From Novosphingobium umbonatum (GTDB lineage: Bacteria > Pseudomonadota > Alphaproteobacteria > Sphingomonadales > Sphingomonadaceae), in the NCBI RefSeq assembly GCF_004005905.1, contig NZ_SACO01000022.1, forward strand, positions 1 through 32,614: a stretch of 32,614 bases of DNA, written 5' to 3'. The notes beneath the pieces were generated by a model, which did not search any database, was not told where the DNA came from, and was given only the letters and a program-made list of their open reading frames with translations. Positions 13,554 to 22,392 of the stretch are shown piece by piece. Each line of letters starts with the position of its first letter. Position 1 is the stretch's first letter. The translations under genes and the position numbers were made by a program.

Positions 13554-15755
13554 ATGATCGATACTCGCATATTCCTTTTTGCCGGCACGGCGATGATGGC
13601 AGGCGCGATACCGGGCGCGGCATGGGCGCAGGCGGCCCCCAAGGGCAGCGGTTTGCAGGAAATTATCGTCACGGCCCAACGCACCGAATCCGCCGCGCAA
13701 AAAACGCCCATTGCCCTGACGATCTACACTGGCTCCGATCTGGCCAATCAGGGCGTCAACAATGTCGCGGCCCTTGCCGCGGTCGATCCCAGCGTCAATT
13801 TCACCAGCAACAACGGCACGGCCTATGTCGCCATTCGCGGCATTGCCTCGACCGATACGACCGAAATCGGCGATCCCTCGGTACCTGTGGCGCGGGACGG
13901 GTTTTTCACAAACCGCCCCTATTCGCTGCAACTGGGCATGTATGACCTTGCCCGCGTGGAAGTGTTGAAAGGGCCGCAGGGCACGCTCAACGGGCGCAAT
14001 TCGACCGGCGGCCTTGTCAGCATCATCACCAATCGTCCGGGCAAGACCATTGGCGGCTATGGCTCGGCCGAGGTCGGGAATTTCGGTGCGTTCAACGGTG
14101 AGATGGGCGTCAATCTGGCCTTTTCCGATATGGTTCAGGCGCGGGTATCGGGCGTCTTTCGGCACCATGATTCCTATCGTTTCCGCACAGGCATCAATCA
14201 GGGCGGCAATGACGAAAACGGCGCTTCCATCCGCGCGCAACTGGCGGTCCAGCCGACCACGGGCCTGAAGCTGTGGGGTTCGTATCAGCATGATGGCATC
14301 GATGAATTGGGGCCGGTGGTGTTCAAGGCGCCGATCAAAACGATGCCCGATTTTGGCAATGCCCACCAGTTCCCCGGTTTCACGCCGGTTTACAACAAGG
14401 TGCAGGCCGATCGTTTCCGCTGGGAAATGACCTATGACCAACTGCCTCTTGACGCCACGCTGGTCTATTCGGGCGGTTATGAGAGCCTGACCTATAATCA
14501 TGCCCTGGACGGCACTGACCCCGCCTTTGGCTATCCGGCAACGCGCCAGTTCCGCAACAGCGAAATGCCCAAGACCTGGAACCATGAAGTGCGGATCTCG
14601 ACACCGGCCGAGCGCAAATTCTCGATTCAGGGCGGCTACTTCAACTTTCGCGAACACAGCGTGATCGACAATGGCATCATCAATCTGGATTGCGTGGGGG
14701 CTTTTGCTCCGGGCGGCCCGCTCAACAATCTGTGTCAGGCGGGTGTCTATGGCATTCATTTCAACTTTGATGTGGTCAGCAAATCGCAGGCCGCGTTCGG
14801 TCAGGCCGCCCTGCGTCTGACGGACCAGCTCCGGCTGAGCGCGGGCGCGCGCTATACGTGGGATGACAAAGTCCGCACCGGCACGAACATGACCTTCCTC
14901 AAGGCGCTGGCCAGCCCCTTCATTGGCGCCCCGGCCAGCATCACCTCGGGCGATGGCACGCTGCACGATCAGCAGCCCAGCTATCACCTTGGCCTCGATT
15001 ATACGCCCGGCGCGGGGACGATGGTCTATGCCAAGTTCGATACGGGCTATAAATCGGGCGGCTTCAACACGGCCACAACCGGGGTGACGACCTATCAGCC
15101 CGAGAAGGTCAAGACCTTTGAAATCGGCACGAAAAACCGCTTTGCCGGAAACACTCTGCAATTCAACGCGTCGGCCTTCTACACGATCTATACCAATTAT
15201 CAGGCCAACCAGATCGCCAACAATCTCCTGCAGGTGTTCAACACCGGCGGCGCCCGGATCTATGGCGCCGAGGCGCAATTTACCGCGCTGGTCAGTCAGG
15301 CAACGCGGATCGATCTCAATGCCGCATGGCTGCATACCGCCTTTGACAACGGCATCACCGTGTCGGAAGGTTCCAACACCAACAATGCCGTCAATCGCAA
15401 CATTGGCGGAAACATGCTGCCCAATGCCCCGTCCTTTGTGCTGGGCGGAGCGGTCGAGCAGAGCTTTGCCCTTGGATCGGGCAAGGTGAAGATGCGTGTG
15501 GACGGGAAATATTCCTCGAAGTTCTATTACACGGTGTTCAACGATGCGGACACTCGCTCTGGCGCCTATTTCCTTGGCAATGCGTCGATGACCTATGCCC
15601 CGGACAATGGGGTCTGGCAGGTCCAGTTGTTCATCCGCAACCTTACCGACAAGGTGGTCCTGTCGCGCGCGATCCGGAATTTCAACTCGAACACCAACGA
15701 GTATGAATTCCAGGCCCCGCGTACGTTCGGGCTGCGTGGTGGCTTCAAGTTCTGA
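13554..15755 (+). CDS. TonB-dependent outer-membrane receptor of the glycoside/aromatic regulon
   Basis: A 733-residue receptor. A Sec signal peptide of about 26 residues ends at GAAWAQA; a TonB-box-like EIIVTAQR follows, then a plug domain with GTAYVAIRGIASTDT and VEVLKGPQGTLNGRNSTGG, then a long beta-barrel ending in the aromatic C-terminus GLRGGFKF. I choose the ATG at 13554, which has GGGGAG just upstream and starts the signal peptide; an in-frame ATG at 13470 would bury it. No STN domain is present, so it is not a FecR-type signalling receptor; control comes instead from operator copy 3. Likely role: TonB-driven uptake of the intact glycoside across the outer membrane. Confidence 0.9.
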   Translation: MIDTRIFLFAGTAMMAGAIPGAAWAQAAPKGSGLQEIIVTAQRTESAAQKTPIALTIYTGSDLANQGVNNVAALAAVDPSVNFTSNNGTAYVAIRGIASTDTTEIGDPSVPVARDGFFTNRPYSLQLGMYDLARVEVLKGPQGTLNGRNSTGGLVSIITNRPGKTIGGYGSAEVGNFGAFNGEMGVNLAFSDMVQARVSGVFRHHDSYRFRTGINQGGNDENGASIRAQLAVQPTTGLKLWGSYQHDGIDELGPVVFKAPIKTMPDFGNAHQFPGFTPVYNKVQADRFRWEMTYDQLPLDATLVYSGGYESLTYNHALDGTDPAFGYPATRQFRNSEMPKTWNHEVRISTPAERKFSIQGGYFNFREHSVIDNGIINLDCVGAFAPGGPLNNLCQAGVYGIHFNFDVVSKSQAAFGQAALRLTDQLRLSAGARYTWDDKVRTGTNMTFLKALASPFIGAPASITSGDGTLHDQQPSYHLGLDYTPGAGTMVYAKFDTGYKSGGFNTATTGVTTYQPEKVKTFEIGTKNRFAGNTLQFNASAFYTIYTNYQANQIANNLLQVFNTGGARIYGAEAQFTALVSQATRIDLNAAWLHTAFDNGITVSEGSNTNNAVNRNIGGNMLPNAPSFVLGGAVEQSFALGSGKVKMRVDGKYSSKFYYTVFNDADTRSGAYFLGNASMTYAPDNGVWQVQLFIRNLTDKVVLSRAIRNFNSNTNEYEFQAPRTFGLRGGFKF

Positions 15756-15773
15756 CGACGTTAATGCTTAGGG

Positions 15774-15810
15774 AAGGGGTATTCCCAGCAATTCGGGAGT
15801 GCCCCTTTTT
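15774..15810 (+). terminator. Rho-independent terminator after the receptor
   Basis: AAGGGGTATTCCC at 15774-15786 pairs with GGGAGTGCCCCTT at 15795-15807 (13 pairs, two of them G-U) around an 8-base loop. The T-run at 15806-15810 overlaps the stem end. It lies 19 bases after the receptor stop and closes the regulon. Confidence 0.8.
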
Positions 15811-16388
15811 AAGTGTTCGCAGGCGAGGCTTGTAGACCGGCGCCCAAAAATCTGCCTGCTGGATGGATTAAGGGCAGAGCACCGCGAGAATCGGATAAAT
15901 TCCTACCTATTGGCCCATAGCCAAAAGCCGATGTCCGTTTCGGCCAGTTTCGATCTTTGAAACTTCCGTTCCAGAGGCCACGACATAATCGCCGTAAACA
16001 GGCGCATCTGGATTTCGTTTGGGGCGACCGCTCTTGCCCGAAGGCGCAGCTCGGACCAAGCCGCTTCAACGGCAACAAGGTCCCACGACACCGCGTTCTG
16101 CTGCTGGCGTGACCCGACCAGACCACGACGTTCCGATGCATTACTTGGATCGTCAGTCTACGCCAATACCGGTCATTCCACGCACTGCGCCCCATTGATC
16201 GCTGTTGCAGCGAATGCGGTCACCGCCGGCCCAATAAACGGGTGCCAAAGCCGCCCTCCATTCAGGTGCCTGCCTTATGCGCCGACTTTACAATATTACA
16301 GCGGGGCATATCAGGAGCGAATTAGCGGGCAAAATGTGCATTTTCCGCCGTTTGCGATTCGTGGCTGCATTGAATGGGAAAGAGGCTG
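15811..16388. other. Gene-poor spacer between the catabolic regulon and the restriction system
   Basis: No gene can be supported over about 580 bases. A minus-strand frame starting with GTG at 16091 and ending at 15903 (62 codons, MSWDLVAVEAAWSELRLRAR...) has a protein-like composition but no ribosome site and no family I recognise; it may be a degraded gene. The stretch probably contains the promoter of the McrB gene near its right end, which I cannot place firmly. Confidence 0.4.
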
Positions 16389-18203
16389 ATGGGGATTTAC
16401 GACGAGAAGATCGCTGGAGCCCCCCAGTTTGTCAGCTATTTTGGTCCCATGTTGGACATTTTGCGTGATTTGGGTGGTAAGGCAGCGCCAAAACAGATCT
16501 TTGACGCGATAATCGAGCGCTACAGCGTTCCTGATGAATTCCTTCAGCAGGCGAACAAGAATGGCAGGCCCAAGTTCGAGAACCGGGTTGCTTGGGCGAG
16601 GTTCTACCTGACTAAGGCTGGGCTGATGTATGCTCCCCAGCGCGGAATCTGGGGGCTGACGGAAGCCGGTAGGGCAACGCACCTTACCGCAGAACAGGCC
16701 GCTGAAATTTTCAAAGGGGTGCAAGCTTCACTGCCCCGGGATGAAGATGAGCAGCAAGCGCCCGAAGATGCGGGGGCAGCGACCACGGTCAGCTATTGGT
16801 TTGTGGGCTCCCACTGGTGGGGAGACAGCGGCGATCAGACGGACCGCTTCTTGAGTGAAGGTATTTGGCAAAACGGCTCCGATGATAAATTCTCTGACCT
16901 CGTCCGTCAGATGAAGCCGGGCGATCGGATCGCGATCAAGTCGTCCTACGTCCGTAAGCACAATGTGCCTTTTGAGAATCGAGGGCGCCCAGTCAGTGCG
17001 ATGAAAATCAGGGCCATTGGCACCATTACGGCCAATCGTGGTGATGGCAGCACGGTTGATGTCGACTGGCAACCCCTCGCGGAACCGCGAGAATGGTATC
17101 TCTATACCTATCGCACCACCGTTTCTCGCGCGCGGTTTGAAGATGATGATATGGCTCGCCAGCTGGTGGCCTTCACGTTTGAAGGCGCGGATCAGGATTA
17201 CGGGAAGTTTCTGGCTCACCCGTATTGGATTGAACGCTTTGCCCCGGACGTCGACCCGCTGAGTGAAGCGGAAAGCGACGATGAAGCGGATGAGGCCGAA
17301 GATGAGGCCCAAGCTGTCGATGTCTATGGCATAGCCGACATCATGGCGGAGGGCGGCTTTATGGCGGAGGCGGATCTCGCCGCATGGCTGGAGCGACTGC
17401 GCGTAAAAAAGAACCTTATCCTTCAGGGGCCGCCCGGAACAGGCAAAACCTGGCTTGCTAAGCGCTTGGCGCGGGCTTTGATCGGGCAACATTCACCGCG
17501 AGCAGATCAGCTAAGGTCGGTCCAGTTCCATCCGTCGTTGTCTTATGAAGATTTTGTGCGCGGCTACCGGCCATCCGCTGAAGGGAAATTAACGCTCAGC
17601 GATGGGGTCTTCCTGCAAATCGTCGAGGCGGCGAAAGCGCAACCTGACGTCGAGCACGTACTGATCATCGAGGAAATCAATCGCGGCAACCCCGCGCAGG
17701 TTTTCGGCGAAATGCTGACCTTGCTCGAAAACACCAAGCGCAGCAGGGCGGATGCGATGGAACTCGCCTATCGCAAAGTGCCGGGCGAGCGCATCCATGT
17801 GCCGGATAACCTCTACATCATTGGCACCATGAACATTGCTGATCGGTCACTGGCATTGGTCGATCTCGCCCTTCGGCGCCGCTTTGCATTTGTCACTCTG
17901 GAGCCGCTACTCAACGAAGCCTGGCAAAGCTGGTGCGCCCAGCGAGACCTGCCTGTTGATTTCGTTGAACTGGTCAGGGATCGCCTCGGCGCGCTCAACG
18001 AGGAAATTTCAGAGGATCGAGCCTTGGGGCCACAATTCAAGGTCGGCCATTCGTTTGTCACGCCTGGGCAATCGGTCAAAAGCCCGCACGACTGGTTTCG
18101 CGAGATCGTCCAGACCGAAATCGAGCCATTGCTCAGCGAGTATTGGTTCGACACCCCCGATCGGTCGCATGAGGCTGCGGCAAAGCTGTTGGCTGGGCTG
18201 TAA
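16389..18203 (+). CDS. mcrB: McrB-like AAA+ GTPase with Mrr-N-like and EVE/PUA-like N-terminal domains
   Basis: A 604-residue protein. Residues about 1-110 resemble the winged-helix Mrr N-terminal domain (FGPMLDILRDLGG; GIWGLTEAGR). Residues about 130-285 (SYWFVGSHWW..., MKPGDRIAIKSSYVRK, HPYWIERF) look like an EVE/PUA-type modified-base reader. The AAA+ motor follows: Walker A GPPGTGKT at 347-354, Walker B VLIIEEIN at 424-431, and the McrB signature MNIAD at 481-485. McrB translocates on DNA with GTP and recruits the McrC nuclease to cleave modified (methylated) DNA. The start at 16389 is preferred (purine-rich GGGAAAGAGG just before); an ATG at 16374 is the alternative. Its stop overlaps the mcrC start as TAATG. 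The N-terminal arrangement differs from that of E. coli McrB. Confidence 0.88.
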   Translation: MGIYDEKIAGAPQFVSYFGPMLDILRDLGGKAAPKQIFDAIIERYSVPDEFLQQANKNGRPKFENRVAWARFYLTKAGLMYAPQRGIWGLTEAGRATHLTAEQAAEIFKGVQASLPRDEDEQQAPEDAGAATTVSYWFVGSHWWGDSGDQTDRFLSEGIWQNGSDDKFSDLVRQMKPGDRIAIKSSYVRKHNVPFENRGRPVSAMKIRAIGTITANRGDGSTVDVDWQPLAEPREWYLYTYRTTVSRARFEDDDMARQLVAFTFEGADQDYGKFLAHPYWIERFAPDVDPLSEAESDDEADEAEDEAQAVDVYGIADIMAEGGFMAEADLAAWLERLRVKKNLILQGPPGTGKTWLAKRLARALIGQHSPRADQLRSVQFHPSLSYEDFVRGYRPSAEGKLTLSDGVFLQIVEAAKAQPDVEHVLIIEEINRGNPAQVFGEMLTLLENTKRSRADAMELAYRKVPGERIHVPDNLYIIGTMNIADRSLALVDLALRRRFAFVTLEPLLNEAWQSWCAQRDLPVDFVELVRDRLGALNEEISEDRALGPQFKVGHSFVTPGQSVKSPHDWFREIVQTEIEPLLSEYWFDTPDRSHEAAAKLLAGL

Positions 18204-19279
18204 TGTCGACCTACGGGGCAATCCCGCTCCGGAATATCTGGCTGCTCTTTCTATACGCGGCGGATATGGTGCAGCTACGGGATCGGTTCGACCATGATGT
18301 CGAGGCAGCCCGCGATTTGCCAGAACTCCTCGGGCGCCTGTTGACCACAGTCGTCGATCAACGGTTGCGCAGAAATTTGAGCCGAGGCTATCGGGTCCGA
18401 TCGGCAACCTTGTCGCGCGTCCGGGGCAGGATTGATCTGCTGGAGACCGAGACACGACAGCTCATGGATCGTGGGCAAATCGCCTGCTCTTTCGACGAGC
18501 ATACCATGGACACGCCGCGCAATCGGCTTGTTCGTGCCGCCTTGGATCGTTTGGCGGGCAGGATAACGAACGCGGATGTTGCCCATCGGTGCCGAACGGC
18601 ATCCGGAGATTTCGGTCGCCTTGGTGTGTCAGCCACCCGCCCATCTCGAGCTGAAATGGCCACTGATCAGATCGGACGTAACGAAACCGCTGATCGGTTC
18701 ATGGTTGCTCTGGCGACTATGGTGTTTGATGCACTCATCCCATCCCAAGCGGCAGGGGCAGTGGCAGGCGCTTTACCGGTGGACCAAGAGCATCTTGTCA
18801 GGCGCCTATTCGAACGGGCGGTGGGCAACGCTTTACGGTTGCAACTCGCTGGTGAAGGCTGGACGGTGAAGCAGGGGCGCAGAATACAATGGCCCTGCGA
18901 CCAAAGGACCGACGGCATGGCCTCCATCCTACCTGGCATGCAGACTGACATCGAACTCAACCATATAGCGCTTGGGCGCAGGATCGTCATCGACACCAAA
19001 TTCACCCGCATCTTCACCAAGTCCGATTACCGCGAGGCCATGCTCAAGAGCGGCTACCTGTACCAGATGTACGCTTATCTGCGGACACAGGAACTGGCGG
19101 ATGATCGGGCCAGCCTGTGCTCCGAGGGTATCCTCTTGCACCCGCAGGTCGGAGACGCCGTCGATGAGGCGATGGCTGTCCAAGGGCATCTAATGCGCGC
19201 CAAGACGATTGATTTGATGGCGATACCTTCCGCCTTTGAGGCGCAATTGGGGGGCATAATCCATACACGGAACGGCTGA
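18203..19279 (+). CDS. mcrC: McrC-like nuclease subunit of type IV restriction system
   Basis: A 358-residue partner of McrB. The N-terminal part (YGAIPLRNIWLLFLYAADM) matches McrC starts; the C-terminal PD-(D/E)xK nuclease core has D249 (MQTDIELNH) and D264-x-K266 (RIVIDTKFTR), so the active site looks intact. The protein is full length. Translation is coupled to mcrB (TAATG). An IS1182-type element starts 8 bases after the stop codon, so mcrC was not interrupted, although its native downstream sequence was separated. Confidence 0.88.
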   Translation: MSTYGAIPLRNIWLLFLYAADMVQLRDRFDHDVEAARDLPELLGRLLTTVVDQRLRRNLSRGYRVRSATLSRVRGRIDLLETETRQLMDRGQIACSFDEHTMDTPRNRLVRAALDRLAGRITNADVAHRCRTASGDFGRLGVSATRPSRAEMATDQIGRNETADRFMVALATMVFDALIPSQAAGAVAGALPVDQEHLVRRLFERAVGNALRLQLAGEGWTVKQGRRIQWPCDQRTDGMASILPGMQTDIELNHIALGRRIVIDTKFTRIFTKSDYREAMLKSGYLYQMYAYLRTQELADDRASLCSEGILLHPQVGDAVDEAMAVQGHLMRAKTIDLMAIPSAFEAQLGGIIHTRNG

Positions 19280-19283
19280 TTCC

Positions 19284-19287
19284 GACC
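19284..19287. repeat. Target-site duplication GACC, left copy
   Basis: GACC directly before the left inverted repeat of the IS element is repeated directly after the right inverted repeat (20878-20881). A 4-bp duplication is compatible with the IS1182 family and implies simple insertion without later rearrangement. Confidence 0.65.
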
Positions 19288-19305
19288 GAGGCTGTGTAAA
19301 AACGC
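19288..19305 (+). repeat. IS left inverted repeat
   Basis: GAGGCTGTGTAAAAACGC, exact match to the reverse complement of the right end at 20860-20877. Similarity stops after 18 bases. Confidence 0.88.
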
Positions 19306-19347
19306 CATTCTATGGTAGTGTTACCCGGTTATTCGGGAGGTTTCGCG

Positions 19348-20787
19348 ATGGGCCGTTTCGTCGAGGAACAGGATCGTAGGCAAGACTTTTTGCTGCCAGC
19401 GTCACTGGATGATTATGTCGCGGACGACAATCCGGTACGGGTTGTCGAGGCATTCATCGACGAACTGGACCTAGTGGCAGTTGGCTTCGCCGGAGCGACG
19501 CCGGCACAGACCGGGCGCCCCGCGTACCACCCTTCGACGATGCTCAAGATTTACCTCTACGGCTATCTAAACAAGATCCAGTCGAGCCGACGACTGGAGC
19601 GCGAGGCGCAGCGCAATATCGAACTGATGTGGCTGACCGGTCGATTGGCACCGGACTTCAAGACGATCGCCAATTTTCGGCGGGATAATGGTGATGCTAT
19701 TCGGGCTGTCTGCAGCCAATTTGTGGTTCTCTGCCGACAGCTGAGCCTGTTCGGACAGGCGACCGTCGCGATCGACGGCAGCAAGTTCAAAGCGGTAAAC
19801 AACCGGGACCGCAACTACACGGCGCACAAAGCTGCCAAGCGGATCGAGCAGGTAGAGGCCAGCATCGACCGGTATCTGGCGGCACTCGACCGTGCCGATC
19901 GCGAAGCCAGCGACGTTCCGCAAGCGCGGGTCGAACAGATCCGCGAGAAGATCGCAGGCTTGCGCGGTCAGATGCGGTTCCTGAAGGAAATGGCCGCACA
20001 GGTTGAGGCTTCGCCTGATCATCAAGTATCCCTGACCGATCCGGATGCCAGGTCGATGAACAGCAGCGGGCGCGGCACTGGCATTGTCGGCTACAACCTG
20101 CAGGCAGCGGTGGATGCCGAACACCACCTCATTGTCGCGCACGAAGTGGTGAACGAGGGCAATGATCGGGCGCAACTCGCGCCGATGGGCCGGCAAGCGC
20201 AAGCGGCCATCGGCGCGCCCGAAATCACCGTCCTGGCCGATCGCGGCTATATGAACGGCGAGCAGGTGCTGGAATGCGAAGGCACCGGCATTCTCCCCTG
20301 CGTGCCCAGGACCGACACCTCCGGCAAAGCTCAGCGCGGCCTCTTCACCAAGGCTGACTTCGTGTATGACGCCAACCACGACCATTACACCTGCCCGGCA
20401 GGGGAGCATCTGACCAAGGCGCGGGCACGGTCGGACCATCACGGCGATATCGACCATTACCGCAACCTGAGAGCCTGCCTGAGTTGCGTCCTGCGGCCGC
20501 GCTGTACCACTGAATACGTGAAGCGCGTCAAACGATGGAAGCATGAGGCCGTCATCGACGCCATGCAAAGGCGGCTCGACTTGTTACCCAATGCCATGGG
20601 CATCCGGCGACGAACCGTCGAACACGTGTTCGGCACGCTCAAATCCTGGATGGGCAGCACCCACTTTCTGACCAAGACACTCAAAAACGTCAGGACCGAG
20701 ATGAGTTTGTGCGTGCTGGCCTACAACATGAAGCGGATGATCCAGATGATGGGCGTCCAGCCACTCATTGCAGTGATCCGGACCTGA
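19348..20787 (+). CDS. IS1182-family DDE transposase
   Basis: A 479-residue transposase. It begins with the family-typical GRFVEEQDRRQDFLLPASLDDYV region and GRPAYHPSTMLKIYLYGYL. Catalytic residues fit D143 (VAIDGSKFKA), D298 (VLADRGYMNG) and E425 (TVEHVFGTLK), with the Cys-rich CPAGEHL...CLSCVLRPRC stretch before the last. The ATG at 19348 is chosen because GGGAGG lies 7 bases upstream; an ATG at 19312 is less suitable. The frame is intact. Confidence 0.93.
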   Translation: MGRFVEEQDRRQDFLLPASLDDYVADDNPVRVVEAFIDELDLVAVGFAGATPAQTGRPAYHPSTMLKIYLYGYLNKIQSSRRLEREAQRNIELMWLTGRLAPDFKTIANFRRDNGDAIRAVCSQFVVLCRQLSLFGQATVAIDGSKFKAVNNRDRNYTAHKAAKRIEQVEASIDRYLAALDRADREASDVPQARVEQIREKIAGLRGQMRFLKEMAAQVEASPDHQVSLTDPDARSMNSSGRGTGIVGYNLQAAVDAEHHLIVAHEVVNEGNDRAQLAPMGRQAQAAIGAPEITVLADRGYMNGEQVLECEGTGILPCVPRTDTSGKAQRGLFTKADFVYDANHDHYTCPAGEHLTKARARSDHHGDIDHYRNLRACLSCVLRPRCTTEYVKRVKRWKHEAVIDAMQRRLDLLPNAMGIRRRTVEHVFGTLKSWMGSTHFLTKTLKNVRTEMSLCVLAYNMKRMIQMMGVQPLIAVIRT

Positions 20788-20859
20788 TCGCGGCCCGCGT
20801 CTTCAGCAAAATCATGCACAGCCTGCCATCGCGCTAAAATCTACCACCTTCACCTTGGC

Positions 20860-20877
20860 GCGTTTTTACACAGCCTC
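20860..20877 (-). repeat. IS right inverted repeat
   Basis: GCGTTTTTACACAGCCTC, exact reverse complement of the left end; followed by the second GACC at 20878-20881. Confidence 0.88.
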
Positions 20878-20950
20878 GACCAGATCACGTCGTTCCAGTG
20901 CGGTGGCAAGAGCGCCTGCTTACGCCGACAGCCGTCATAGGGCTGGCCAC

Positions 20951-20968
20951 CATGCCGTCTTCGGCATG
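20951..20968 (+). repeat. Small hairpin right of the IS element
   Basis: CATGCCG (20951-20957), loop TCTT, CGGCATG (20962-20968), followed by only ATTT. It could be a weak terminator for the former mcrBC transcript before the insertion, or an operator upstream of the toxin gene. Confidence 0.35.
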
Positions 20969-21078
20969 ATTTGCGAAATAGGCGCTCCGGTGCTGCTTTG
21001 ACCTGGCCATCGTTGTTGAGAGTTCCTGTGTGTGCACACGCCATTGACCCATGCGTCATTGGCATATAAAAGGCGCCT

Positions 21079-21420
21079 ATGACTAATTTGCAGACCGTGG
21101 TGGAACTGCCCGAGTTTCTGCGACGGGCTAAGGCGATCATGTCCGATGATGAGCGCGCCGCACTGGTGAATTATATTGCCGCAAATCCAGAAGCAGGTGT
21201 TTCCTTGGGCGGTGGCTTGCGCAAGGCCCGTATCGCTCGCGAGGGCAGCGGCAAGAGCGGTGGCTACCGGACGATCCATGTTTTCGGGGGTGTGGCGATG
21301 CCGATCTTTCTGGTCACGGTGTTCGCCAAGAACGAGAAAGACAATCTGAGCAGGGCTGAGCAGGCGGAATTGATCGCGCTCGGAAAACTTCTGCTCGCGC
21401 ATTATGGAGATCGATCATGA
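21079..21420 (+). CDS. RelE/HigB-family toxin of a type II toxin-antitoxin pair
   Basis: A 113-residue protein of the RelE/HigB-2 type: an N-terminal helical part (LPEFLRRAKAIMSDDERAAL), GGLRKARIAREGSGKSGGYR with the basic residues typical of these mRNA interferases, then FLVTVFAKNEKDNLSRAE and a C-terminal helix. It should cleave mRNA at the ribosome when the antitoxin is lost. AAGG lies 5 bases before the ATG. Toxin-first order with the antitoxin overlapping as ATGA fits the higBA layout. Confidence 0.87.
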   Translation: MTNLQTVVELPEFLRRAKAIMSDDERAALVNYIAANPEAGVSLGGGLRKARIAREGSGKSGGYRTIHVFGGVAMPIFLVTVFAKNEKDNLSRAEQAELIALGKLLLAHYGDRS

Positions 21421-21704
21421 GCGCTTTTGAAAGCATCAAGCAAGGCCTGACCGAGGCTTTGGCCTTCGCGGAAGGCCGCGAAACGGGTGCCGTCGTCCAC
21501 CATGTGGAAGTGCCTGCTGTCGATGTGGCAGCCATCCGTGCCAGCACCGGCCTGTCCCAGGGTGCCTTTGCCCGCAGCATTGGGGTTGCAAAAGGCACGC
21601 TGCTGAACTGGGAGCATGGCCGTCGTCGCCCGACCGGCCCCGCCCAGGTGCTGCTGGCGATGATCGCCAAGAAGCCATCGTTGGTGAGCGAACTGTTGCG
21701 CTGA
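21417..21704 (+). CDS. HigA/NadS-like helix-turn-helix antitoxin
   Basis: A 95-residue XRE-type DNA-binding protein. The helix-turn-helix at about residues 38-70 reads VAAIRASTGLSQGAFARSIG then VAKGTLLNWEHGRRRPTGPA, typical of antitoxins that follow RelE/HigB toxins and repress their own promoter. It overlaps the toxin gene by 4 bases (ATGA). Confidence 0.87.
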   Translation: MSAFESIKQGLTEALAFAEGRETGAVVHHVEVPAVDVAAIRASTGLSQGAFARSIGVAKGTLLNWEHGRRRPTGPAQVLLAMIAKKPSLVSELLR

Positions 21705-22014
21705 GGTGGTTGCGGGCGGGCGATGACATCCCCAAATGGTGTCCTGAATGTCCGCAATGTCTAACATTTTCCGCAGTCACCGACCAAAATGCGACGCTCC
21801 GAAGCGGTGCGGGGAATGTCAGTTTGCGCAGAAACCAGCCGCTGCGTGCGCAACACCCCCCTCCATGGGAGCAGGCTCGTGTTGAAAATGCGCGAACTGG
21901 TGCCTGCCAAAACCCGCAGAAAGCCTCATCCCCAGCTTGTCGCAGGAGTTCTAAGTCTCAGTTAAGTTTCGCGGCCCATACAGCCAACATCACCAACGCC
22001 AGAAAGCAGGTTTG
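21705..22014. other. Gene-free spacer after the toxin-antitoxin pair
   Basis: About 310 bases in which I see no supportable gene, terminator hairpin or repeat. The plus-strand frame crossing it has no ribosome site and a composition unlike its neighbours. The next coding trace, a truncated exported protein, starts at 22015. Confidence 0.4.
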
Positions 22015-22227
22015 ATGTTGTCGCCAATGCGTTTCCGTTTCGCCCTATTCGCCGTTTTGTGCGCCGGGCTGGCCACGCCGGCCTATGCTGGCCTGCCCTT
22101 TATCACCGACGATCCCGTTCCCATCGACCACCAGCGTTGGGGGATCTACAATTTCGCATCGACTGTTCGAAGACCTGGGCAAGTCGCCCCTCACGCAGGG
22201 GCGTGGCCACTCGCCATAAGGTTATGA
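22015..22227 (+). pseudogene. Truncated exported protein, start of a MetA-pathway-type outer-membrane transporter
   Basis: A 70-residue frame begins with a clean Sec signal peptide (RFALFAVLCAGLATPAYA) and continues GLPFITDDPVPIDHQRWGIYNFAS. That is how proteins of the phenol-MetA-degradation-like outer-membrane transporter family begin, which normally run to about 250-300 residues. After that the reading loses similarity and stops, and no continuation is seen in other frames before the sigma-factor gene. A ribosome site (GCAGG) precedes the ATG. This is most likely a deletion remnant; a genuine small exported protein is less likely. Confidence 0.5.
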
Positions 22228-22392
22228 TTGGCGCTTCGCCCGACGCCAGCGTCCCGAAACCATGGTCTTGGCCTGCTTGCTAACAGCCCTGTCGCTATTT
22301 GAATGAATGGCGCCGGCCTATCGATAGGGCTGCTGTGCCGCAACAATGAGAAGCGATGATGGGGCGTATCACGCGTGGGGAGGCAAACGCGG

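Larger units (their letters stand above)
19288..20877 (+). mobile_element. Complete IS1182-family insertion sequence (1,590 bp)
   Basis: The ends are a perfect 18-bp inverted repeat, GAGGCTGTGTAAAAACGC at 19288-19305 and its reverse complement at 20860-20877, flanked by GACC on both sides. Inside is one intact DDE transposase gene. Intact ends, intact gene and a clean target duplication indicate a fairly recent insertion that could still be active. Confidence 0.9.

Noticed and set aside
13524..15335. 603-codon minus-strand open frame opposite the first TonB receptor
   Set aside because: Antisense to a receptor with signal peptide, TonB box and plug; composition is shadow-like.
15809..16195. 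Minus-strand frames in the spacer after the first regulon
   Set aside because: Protein-like composition in one (15903-16091, GTG start) but no ribosome site and no recognised family; kept only as a note in the spacer entry.
18203..19279. Possibility that the IS element had inactivated mcrC
   Set aside because: The mcrC frame is complete, with its nuclease motif and stop codon 8 bases before the IS end.
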